The translations under genes were made by a program, and so were the position numbers. A DNA stretch of 11,981 bases from Candidatus Bathycorpusculum sp. (lineage in GTDB: Archaea; Thermoproteota; Bathyarchaeia; Bathyarchaeales; Bathycorpusculaceae). The stretch lies in NCBI GenBank assembly GCA_009779045.1, contig WREZ01000019.1, positions 1 through 11,981 on the forward strand, read 5' to 3'. The stretch's first letter is position 1, and the number at the start of each line of letters is the position of its first letter. The notes under the pieces were generated by a model. It made no database searches. It saw only the letters and a program-made list of their open reading frames with translations, and was not told the origin of the DNA. Below, piece after piece: positions 7,122 through 11,981 of the stretch.

Positions 7122-7147
7122 CGTCATGAAGCTAACAACACCAAAAC

Positions 7148-7188
7148 AAATAAAAACTGGCTTGCACCCATCAAAGCGTTAACAGAGG
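7148..7188 (+). promoter_or_regulatory. Predicted promoter and ribosome binding site of eL38
   Basis: A TATA-like AAATAAAAA (7148-7156) predicts a start near 7178 and a leader of about 20 nt. GAGG at 7185-7188 with a 9-nt spacer supports ATG 7198. The box is weak, so confidence is limited. Confidence 0.35.
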
Positions 7189-7197
7189 AAAAATAAT

Positions 7198-7398
7198 ATG
7201 CCATCAGAAATGACAGACGTTGAAAGTTTCGTGGCCATGAGCGCCAAAGCAAAGTATTGTCAAGTTAAAAGGAACAAAGAAAACGTTAAACTTAAACTTC
7301 ACACTTCAAGTCAGCTATACACACTTAAAATCGAGCCACTACGAGCTGACGAAATCATCAAAAAACTCAAGTGCGAAATAAAAGAAATCGAAGAGTAA
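7198..7398 (+). CDS. rpl38e: Large ribosomal subunit protein eL38
   Basis: The 66-residue basic protein matches eL38: the start MPSEMTDVESFVAMSAKAKYCQVK parallels the known MP-x-E-I-x-D-I-x-x-F pattern, followed by VKRNKENVKLKLHTSSQLYTLKIEP (23-47), in which K-L-K-L/F and YTL are the hallmark strands, and an acidic-basic C-terminal helix ending in ECEI-like EIKEIEE. It is a small component of the large ribosomal subunit. Within archaea it is found mainly in TACK and Asgard groups, which helps place this organism. ATG 7198 is supported by GAGG at 7185-7188. The gene appears to stand alone, divergent from the glycosidase-like gene and followed by T-tract terminators. Confidence 0.9.
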   Translation: MPSEMTDVESFVAMSAKAKYCQVKRNKENVKLKLHTSSQLYTLKIEPLRADEIIKKLKCEIKEIEE

Positions 7399-7406
7399 AT
7401 ACCCAA

Positions 7407-7448
7407 ACTCTTTTTTTAATATAAGAGTATCAACAAAATATCTTTTTT
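7407..7448 (+). terminator. Tandem T-tract terminator after eL38
   Basis: Nine bases after the eL38 stop, ACTCTT (7407-7412) and AAGAGT (7423-7428) can pair around a T7 run (7411-7417), and a second T6 run follows at 7443-7448. The two T-tracts share the context CTTTTTTAATATAA, so the signal is duplicated. This is a typical archaeal multi-T termination region. Confidence 0.6.
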
Positions 7449-7469
7449 AATATAAACAAATAGAATTAT

Positions 7470-7480
7470 CAAAAGCGCAT
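7470..7480 (+). repeat. Direct repeat CAAAAGCGCAT, copy 2 (upstream of MTAP)
   Basis: Second copy of the 11-mer found at 7111-7121, here 53 nt before the MTAP start and just upstream of its predicted TATA box. Confidence 0.35.
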
Positions 7481-7485
7481 GTGTG

Positions 7486-7519
7486 CCTGTAAGGCGTTAT
7501 TCTTATAAGTCTAAACAGG
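7486..7519 (+). promoter_or_regulatory. Predicted promoter of the MTAP-apt operon
   Basis: TTCTTATAAG (7500-7509) is a TATA-like box placed to start transcription near 7531, making the MTAP mRNA nearly leaderless, in agreement with the lack of a Shine-Dalgarno before ATG 7534. CCTGT (7486-7490) and ACAGG (7515-7519) flank it as a 5-bp inverted repeat centred within about 2 bp of the box. Confidence 0.5.
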
Positions 7520-7533
7520 TAGATTAAAAATTT

Positions 7534-8325
7534 ATGCAAGCAGAAATTGGAATAATAGGCGGAACAGGTCTTGACGACCCAAAACTTTTCAATAACATAA
7601 AAGAAGTTGCCATAGATACACCATACGGGAAACCCTCAGATGTAATTGCTATAGGTGAAATAGGTGGAAAAACGGTGGCGTTTCTTCCAAGACATGGAAA
7701 AAAACACACTATAAGACCAACTGACATACCTGTACGAGCAAACATTTATGCGCTCAAACAGTTAGGGGTTAAACGTGTACTCGCGCCCTCAACTGTTGGT
7801 TCTTTGCGAGAAGAATACATGCCAGGTGACATAGTTTTTGTAGACCAATTTATCGATAGAACAACAAGACGTGAACAATCATTCTACACCCAAATAGAAG
7901 GCAAAGTTTGTCATATAGGTGTAGCAGAACCCATGTGTCCTGAACTTAGAAAAACCGTTATAGACATTACCAAAAACTTGGGTATAAAAATGCATGAAAC
8001 AGGAACATACGTCTGTATAGAAGGTCCACGTTTTAGTACAAAAGCTGAGTCTAAAATGTATCGCGGTTGGGGTGCAGATATTGTAGGTATGACCTTAGTT
8101 CCTGAGTGTATTCTAGCGCGGGAAGCAGAAATTTGTTATACATCTATATCAACTGTTACTGATTATGATGTATGGAAAGACCACCCTGTGAGTATTGATG
8201 ATATAGTTACAGTTATGCGAGCAAACATTGAAAACGTCAAAAAAATCATCGCTGAAACTGTTAAAGCAACCCCAATGCAACAGAGCTGTAACTGCAAAAA
8301 CGCTCTTGAAGGCGCATTTGCATAA
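7534..8325 (+). CDS. mtnP: S-methyl-5'-thioadenosine phosphorylase
   Basis: The 263-residue enzyme phosphorolyses methylthioadenosine, a by-product of polyamine and related SAM-dependent synthesis, to adenine and methylthioribose-1-phosphate. Visible are the phosphate-binding GIIGGTGLDD (6-15), LPRHGKKH (51-58), STVGSL (86-91), EGPRFST (163-169) and GMTLVPE (185-191). STVTDYDVWKDHPVS (206-220) carries D210 and D212, which select 6-aminopurine; purine nucleoside phosphorylases have N there. The end shows C252-N-C254, a CXC motif reported as a disulfide in thermostable archaeal relatives. Length is normal. It is the first gene of an operon with apt, 26 bp downstream, whose enzyme uses the released adenine. 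Broad activity on adenosine is possible, as in some archaeal homologues. Confidence 0.93.
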   Translation: MQAEIGIIGGTGLDDPKLFNNIKEVAIDTPYGKPSDVIAIGEIGGKTVAFLPRHGKKHTIRPTDIPVRANIYALKQLGVKRVLAPSTVGSLREEYMPGDIVFVDQFIDRTTRREQSFYTQIEGKVCHIGVAEPMCPELRKTVIDITKNLGIKMHETGTYVCIEGPRFSTKAESKMYRGWGADIVGMTLVPECILAREAEICYTSISTVTDYDVWKDHPVSIDDIVTVMRANIENVKKIIAETVKATPMQQSCNCKNALEGAFA

Positions 8326-8351
8326 ACAACACTAAGGAAAGGAAAATACAT

Positions 8352-8894
8352 ATGACCAAAACAGAGCAACAGATTGATTTAAAAAATAAGCTTCGTAGTA
8401 CAAACTTTAAAGGAGTATGTTTCTGGGATATTGCACCAATTCTTAAAGATTCCGAGTGTTTTAAACAAGCAATTCAGCAACTTGCGGAGCACTTTAAAAG
8501 CAAAAAAGTTGATGTTATTGCCTCAAATGAGGCAAGGGGCTTTATTTTTGGAGCAACATTAGCGTATGAATTGGGTGTTGGTTTTGTACCTATCCGTAAA
8601 GCAGGAAAGTTGCCCTTTGATTGTATTAATTTAACTTATGAAAAGGAGTATGAAAAAGACACTATTCAAATTCAAGGAGATGCTATTAGTGAGGGGCAAA
8701 ATGTTCTGTTAATTGATGATCTATTAGCGACAGGGGGAACAATTAAAGCAAATATAGAACTTATTGAAAAACTTGGTGGAATTGTTGTAGGTTTAGGTTT
8801 TCTCATTGAATTGGAGTATCTTAATGGCAGGAAAATTATCGATGATAAATATGATGTATACTCTCTGATAAAGTTAAAAACAGCAAATCTTTAA
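8352..8894 (+). CDS. apt: Adenine phosphoribosyltransferase
   Basis: The 180-residue type I phosphoribosyltransferase converts adenine and PRPP to AMP and pyrophosphate in the cytoplasm. FKGVCFWDIAPIL (19-31) is the Apt N-terminal signature, IASNEARGFIFGATLA (56-71) and VPIRKAGKLP (79-88) belong to the purine and flexible loops, and VLLIDDLLATGGT (118-130) is the PRPP-binding motif with both acidic residues. Length fits Apt. ATG 8352 has an AAGGAAAGGA Shine-Dalgarno region just upstream. It lies 26 bp behind MTAP on the same strand, so the pair converts methylthioadenosine to AMP in two steps. No key residue is missing. Confidence 0.95.
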   Translation: MTKTEQQIDLKNKLRSTNFKGVCFWDIAPILKDSECFKQAIQQLAEHFKSKKVDVIASNEARGFIFGATLAYELGVGFVPIRKAGKLPFDCINLTYEKEYEKDTIQIQGDAISEGQNVLLIDDLLATGGTIKANIELIEKLGGIVVGLGFLIELEYLNGRKIIDDKYDVYSLIKLKTANL

Positions 8895-8915
8895 AAATTA
8901 AAACGTTTGTTGGTG

Positions 8916-8957
8916 TTTTTTGGTTAAGCGCCATCTTGTCTTCTTTTTTTCTGTTTT
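8916..8957 (+). terminator. T-rich terminator region after apt
   Basis: The noncoding plus strand after apt carries T6 (8916-8921), T7 (8944-8950) and T5 (about 8953-8957) runs, as expected for a hairpin-independent archaeal terminator of the MTAP-apt operon. Confidence 0.55.
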
Positions 8958-9094
8958 TATTGTTTTGGTTGATTGTTTTTTGATGTTATGAGTGCGTAGT
9001 CTATGTTTTTTGTGGGTTACTAAGGGAGTTGTTGGGTGGTTTTGATGGGTTTTGGTGTTGTACCGTATCCTTTTTATTTGTCGCAGGTTGTTGT

Positions 9095-9715
9095 ATGAAG
9101 TCTATGTCGGTTTATAGAGAATTGAAAAAGCCTCTTCTTACTAAGAAGGATGAAGAATATGAGATGCTTATTGAGGTTGCGGAGGATTACATTAAGCAAA
9201 AGGTGGATAAGGCTTTGGAAAAAAGTGGTACTGCTGTAGAGGTTGTTGTTAGGGAGCATTTGATTAGTAGAGGTTTTAATGTGACTTTGTGTCCTAATCA
9301 GAGGCTTGAGGGTTCAGATGTTAAAAGTAGTATGTTTTTGTTGGAGCCTATTGCTAATCCTAGTCAGAAAGAGTATGCTCCAAGTGAAGTTAAAATGGTT
9401 ATACAAATTTTGAATAATGCTGATATGGATTCTTTAAGTAAGCTTAAAGCTCAGTTTGAGGCGCTTAGAAAAATTGGTAAATATTTGCAGTTTGTTGTTG
9501 TAGTTCTTTCTGAAAAGATTGGTTATACTCATGAGGTTAACACAGATAAGTTGGGTGATAAGGTTTATCGTGCTTTTACATTAGTTTCTAGGAAGGCTCA
9601 TCCTAAGACGGGGGGTTTGTATAATGAGACGGCGATTAATGATATGTTAAAGAAGCGGGAATTGAAGAAAACAGGTGAATGGGATACTTTTATAGATGCT
9701 ATAAAGGCGGCTTAA
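9095..9715 (+). CDS. Unrecognised protein, PD-(D/E)XK nuclease-like
   Basis: From ATG 9095 the product has 206 residues and no signal peptide. I do not recognise a named family, but the order of elements matches the PD-(D/E)XK nuclease core. An N-terminal charged helix region (15-45) precedes helix AVEVVVREHLISRG (47-60) with E50/E54; then come strand FNVTLCP (61-67), GSD (73-75) leading into KSSMFLLE (77-84), strand SEVKMVIQIL (97-106) with E98-x-K100, helix KLKAQFEALRKIGK (116-129), and strand LQFVVVVLS (131-139). D75, E98 and K100 would be the metal and catalytic residues. Nuclease activity is inference. The TTG at 9029 would add a cysteine-rich T-run artefact, and its GGGAG is too close; AGGT (9085-9088) suits ATG 9095. 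Codons are unusually G/T-rich. It is convergent with the ferredoxin gene, 13 bp away. Confidence 0.65.
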   Translation: MKSMSVYRELKKPLLTKKDEEYEMLIEVAEDYIKQKVDKALEKSGTAVEVVVREHLISRGFNVTLCPNQRLEGSDVKSSMFLLEPIANPSQKEYAPSEVKMVIQILNNADMDSLSKLKAQFEALRKIGKYLQFVVVVLSEKIGYTHEVNTDKLGDKVYRAFTLVSRKAHPKTGGLYNETAINDMLKKRELKKTGEWDTFIDAIKAA

Positions 9716-9728
9716 GTTTTGATTTGTG

Positions 9729-10931
9729 TTAATTTTTTGATGTTGCTATGGTTTTTCCGGCGAATTTAATTTTTAGGGCATCATCATAGGGGCATAATTC
9801 GACGCATCGAGCGCAAAGTATGCATTTTGAATCCGTTACATCGCCGCCTTTTTTAGTGTACATATTGGTTGCTTGTGTTGGACAAGCGCGTTTACATATT
9901 CCACATTTAGTGCATTTTTGTTGGTCCTTTTCTAGTTTTGTGAGGGCTATTTGTTTGAAGGGCGTAAAGGTGCTAAATAGGCCTGTTAGAGCACCTACGG
10001 GACATATACGACACCAAAATCGTCGATACATGAGGGCGAGGATAATTACTATGGCTAAAATTATCAAGTTTATACTAGAAATGTATCCACCAATTATCCC
10101 TAAGGGGCCATATATTATTTGTACAACGTAATTATAATTCATAGAACCCGTACCTATTTCAACTAGGGTACATAAGGGCCGCATAGGGCATACTAGGCAG
10201 TAAGGTTCGTTTATGAAGCTTACAATACCTGTTTCTGTTCCGTATGGACCCCCAGTTATAGTTCCAGGAACTATTTCAGTGCCAAAAATATAGTAAGAAC
10301 CAAAGATGACACTTATAATTAAAAAAGTGGCAATGATTATGTAACGAGATTGGCCAAGTTTTTTGTTTGTGTCATCCGAAAAGGTGCGATGTTTAATTTT
10401 TGTGGTTTTTCGTAGTCGTGTAAGCATATCTTGAAATAACCCAAAAGGACAGAGCCAACCACAATAAGATCTGCCAAAAACTAGTGCTGCTACAATTAAA
10501 GACCCTATAACTATACCTATCTTTTCCAGTCCTGTAGTTGAATAAATAACTTCATACCCTCTTGGATAATTCCAAAATGGAAAAATGTATGCTTGTAATT
10601 GCCAAACAGGACAGGTAACAGTTCGACCATTAGGGTAGTAACATGCTAAAACAGGGAAAGTTATACCGTCAGGTAGTTGATTACCTAAAAAATTAGAGCC
10701 TATTAAACGATCACGAGGTGAAACCCCAAGAGGCGCCCAAAGAGGCTGATCAAAAGGACCTATAAGTAAACCCATAAAAATGACAATTACTGCAAGAATC
10801 TGAACATAAAAACGCAGATTACTAATTTTTCTGGTCCTATCCTTAGTAAGTTTAAGAACTAAAGCTATACCAACAACGGCCACTAAAACATAAAGAGGCA
10901 AAACAACACTTACAGGCACCTCCCAAACCAT
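9729..10931 (-). CDS. NapH-like polyferredoxin membrane protein
   Basis: The 400-residue protein has about five membrane spans (8-27, 40-60, 135-156, 197-217, 280-302) and four or more cysteine motifs. YCGWLCPFG (C157, C161) follows span three and WCRICPVGA (C307, C310) follows span five, the layout of NapH/NosR-type electron-transfer proteins. Two 4Fe-4S ferredoxin motifs close the protein: C340-x2-C343-x2-C346-x3-C350 and C370-x2-C373-x2-C376-x3-C380. With a cytoplasmic C-terminus, loops 61-134 and 218-279 face outward and hold C97, C107 and a CLVCPMRPLC group (C245, C248, C254). It probably passes electrons across the membrane; donor and acceptor are unknown. Its ATG overlaps the upstream stop as TAATG, so it is translationally coupled to the exported protein. 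No nitrate or nitrous-oxide reductase genes are nearby. Confidence 0.85.
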   Translation of the reverse strand: MVWEVPVSVVLPLYVLVAVVGIALVLKLTKDRTRKISNLRFYVQILAVIVIFMGLLIGPFDQPLWAPLGVSPRDRLIGSNFLGNQLPDGITFPVLACYYPNGRTVTCPVWQLQAYIFPFWNYPRGYEVIYSTTGLEKIGIVIGSLIVAALVFGRSYCGWLCPFGLFQDMLTRLRKTTKIKHRTFSDDTNKKLGQSRYIIIATFLIISVIFGSYYIFGTEIVPGTITGGPYGTETGIVSFINEPYCLVCPMRPLCTLVEIGTGSMNYNYVVQIIYGPLGIIGGYISSINLIILAIVIILALMYRRFWCRICPVGALTGLFSTFTPFKQIALTKLEKDQQKCTKCGICKRACPTQATNMYTKKGGDVTDSKCILCARCVELCPYDDALKIKFAGKTIATSKN

Positions 10932-11575
10932 TAAACCAAACCCCCACGATACGACCTATTTTTTAACTTAATAACCAAAGCAACAACAACAATAACAACA
11001 ACAGTAACCCAAGTTAAAATAATTACCGAATGCCGCAAATAAAAAGCTCTCTCATCCACAGTATAACCATAATTATAACGCACAACCATTAAAGTACCTA
11101 AAAGCCCCTTAACAACCACAGTATCATCAGACAAAAGTTGCCAATTCTTTCCCTCAGCAAAAAACACACTATCCTGATTAATTACCGACCACTCGCTAAT
11201 ATGAGAAGGCCTAGAAGAATTAAACCCCAAATTCAACACCTGCTCACCCACACCCTCAACTGTGTAACGCAAAAAATTTGAACGAAACGCATGTATTGTT
11301 ACATTACAATCTTTAGCTGAAAACTTTAAAACCCCTGAAAAACGAGAACCACTAAGCGTTAAATTATTAAAAATCCATATATCACCATCTAAAACAGCAG
11401 AAGAATAAGTACCATTAACTGAAAACCTAACAGAACCATTAACTATAGGAATCATAAAAACATCTTCAGACGAAAAGGACGTAACCTCTTGAGCCCCAAC
11501 AGGTCCCACGTTCAACAAAAAAATATTTACCAATAAAACTGTCAATAACAACAAACAAGTTTTATTGTAACTCAT
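10931..11575 (-). CDS. Exported single-span membrane protein of unknown function
   Basis: From ATG 11573-11575 the product is 214 residues. A signal peptide (about 1-28, cut plausible after VGPVGA) is followed by a beta-rich ectodomain (about 30-180) with sequons NGS, NGT, NLT, NVT and NSS, then one membrane span near SVIILTWVTVVVIVVVALVI (about 184-203) and a short basic cytoplasmic tail. The ectodomain has a single cysteine and no haem, FMN or metal motif that I recognise. A GGAGGG Shine-Dalgarno about 7 nt upstream of the ATG decides this start over TTG 11590. The stop overlaps the start of the polyferredoxin gene, so the two are expressed together and may form one membrane complex, the ectodomain perhaps sensing or binding a partner outside. 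That role is inferred from context only. Confidence 0.75.
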   Translation of the reverse strand: MSYNKTCLLLLTVLLVNIFLLNVGPVGAQEVTSFSSEDVFMIPIVNGSVRFSVNGTYSSAVLDGDIWIFNNLTLSGSRFSGVLKFSAKDCNVTIHAFRSNFLRYTVEGVGEQVLNLGFNSSRPSHISEWSVINQDSVFFAEGKNWQLLSDDTVVVKGLLGTLMVVRYNYGYTVDERAFYLRHSVIILTWVTVVVIVVVALVIKLKNRSYRGGLV

Positions 11576-11601
11576 CAAAGCGCCCTCCAAAAAGATATAA
11601 C

Positions 11602-11613
11602 AACTATATAGTT
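11602..11613 (-). promoter_or_regulatory. Palindromic TATA promoter of the exported-protein/polyferredoxin operon
   Basis: AACTATATAGTT is a perfect 12-bp palindrome with a TATA box at its core, centred 32 nt upstream of ATG 11575. The predicted start would leave a leader of a few nt to about 10 nt beyond the GGAGGG Shine-Dalgarno, so an alternative box slightly upstream may be used instead. A symmetric site over the TATA box would suit a dimeric repressor. Confidence 0.4.
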
Positions 11614-11675
11614 ATAAGCTTTACCAAAATACAAATACACGAAAAAACGGTCATGATTCAAAATAGTTTATTTTT

Positions 11676-11739
11676 CTCCCCCTTAGAAAAAGGGGGTGTA
11701 GACAGAGGTTAAACCGTTGGGTTTTAGATCTCTGCCACT
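11676..11739. repeat. Double-hairpin repeat, unit 1
   Basis: CCCCCTT (11678-11684) pairs with AAGGGGG (11690-11696). After a short linker, CAGAGGT (11703-11709) begins a second stem closed by CTCTG (11730-11734), 13 pairs long with two single-base bulges (11722, 11727), followed by CCACT. The same order occurs in unit 2 at 11921-11978. Between 11591 and 11981 there is no convincing protein gene. Confidence 0.7.
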
Positions 11740-11810
11740 CGGTTCGGGTTTAGGTTGTAGCTGTACCCGTGCCGATGTGGGTATTCTTCGATAACGCTTC
11801 TTTTTGATTA
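11724..11810 (-). other. Possible tnpB remnant or RNA scaffold (very uncertain)
   Basis: Between stops at 11808-11810 and 11724-11726 the minus strand has a 27-codon open stretch ending YNLNPNRVAEI. This ending, with GC-rich hairpins around it, recalls the C-termini of archaeal IS200/IS605 TnpB proteins, whose 3' ends overlap the guide-RNA scaffold. No TnpB catalytic or zinc-finger motif is present, so it is at most a fragment. The resemblance is from memory and unverified. Confidence 0.15.
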
Positions 11811-11860
11811 GTTCTGCAATGGGTTGTTGTTGTGAGTTTGAAAAGTTTTTGGGTTGGGTG

Positions 11861-11897
11861 AAAGCCCCCACGGATGTGGAGGCTTTGCCCTTTTTTT
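11861..11897 (+). terminator. Strong hairpin followed by T7
   Basis: AAAGCC (11861-11866) pairs with GGCTTT (11881-11886) and CCAC (11868-11871) with GTGG (11876-11879), leaving one C-A mismatch and a GGAT loop. GCCC and a T7 run (11891-11897) follow on the plus strand. It looks like a terminator of a plus-strand transcript starting upstream, or a mobile-element end hairpin. No plus-strand gene precedes it, which hints at a noncoding transcript from the 11700-11860 interval. Confidence 0.55.
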
Positions 11898-11920
11898 ACG
11901 CAATTTTTTTATATTTGTTT

Positions 11921-11978
11921 CCCCTTACCTAAAAAAAGGGGAATTCAGAGGTCAAGAATTTTCTTGACTTCTGCCACT
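11921..11978. repeat. Double-hairpin repeat, unit 2
   Basis: CCCCTT (11921-11926) pairs with AAGGGG (11936-11941), then CAGAGGTCAAGAA (11946-11958) pairs along all 13 positions (one G-T) with TTCTTGACTTCTG (11961-11973), followed by CCACT. The arms differ from unit 1 at paired positions, yet pairing is kept. The window ends 3 bases later, so more copies may follow. Confidence 0.7.
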
Positions 11979-11981
11979 TTA

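Noticed and set aside
8895..9094. Possible small RNA in the T-rich gap before the nuclease-like gene
   Set aside because: Only T-tracts are visible; no stable stem, box motif or promoter with a clear product was found.
11738..11760. GGTTCGGGTTT, resembling a tRNA T-arm
   Set aside because: The flanking bases cannot form the 5-bp T-stem, and no acceptor or anticodon arm is present.
11683..11871. 62-codon minus-strand frame from GTG 11871
   Set aside because: It runs through the hairpins, has no ribosome binding site, and its product is low-complexity and basic; more likely untranslated structured sequence.

Overview
This window comes from an AT-rich archaeal chromosome. The evidence is archaeal translation factor aIF2-beta with DUF424, an archaeal COG1340-type coiled-coil protein, a DUF373 membrane protein, a YchF-related GTPase with a TGS domain, and ribosomal protein eL38. 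TATA-like boxes lie at the spacing expected for short-leader or leaderless archaeal mRNAs. eL38 occurs mainly in TACK and Asgard archaea and is absent from most Euryarchaeota, so a TACK lineage is favoured. Bathyarchaeia would fit, but the rank is an inference.

Layout. (1) 3-287 is the 3' end of an unrecognised membrane protein. (2) 331-1048 on the minus strand is an aIF2-beta/DUF424 operon. (3) 1202-4374 on the plus strand holds a coiled-coil protein, a DUF373 protein ending in a perfect 21-bp tandem repeat, and a cis-prenyltransferase (UppS family). (4) 4393-7019 on the minus strand holds the GTPase and a membrane-anchored extracytoplasmic protein resembling TIM-barrel glycosidases. (5) 7198-8894 on the plus strand holds eL38 and then methylthioadenosine phosphorylase next to adenine phosphoribosyltransferase, a compact adenine-salvage pair. 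(6) 9095-9715 encodes an unrecognised protein whose residue pattern fits the PD-(D/E)XK nuclease fold. (7) 9729-11575 on the minus strand encodes a translationally coupled pair, an exported single-span protein and a NapH-like polyferredoxin membrane protein. (8) 11591-11981 contains no convincing gene. It holds two homologous double-hairpin units with compensatory base changes plus a third strong hairpin followed by T7, perhaps a mobile-element end or a structured RNA.

Functional links. aIF2-beta, eL38 and possibly the GTPase belong to translation. MTAP releases adenine that Apt turns into AMP. The cis-prenyltransferase probably makes the polyprenyl carrier for surface glycosylation, and both exported proteins carry many N-X-S/T sequons. 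Two cross-cutting observations are worth checking: inverted repeats centred on predicted TATA boxes of several genes, and abrupt switches in G+T versus A+C content, some of them inside single genes.
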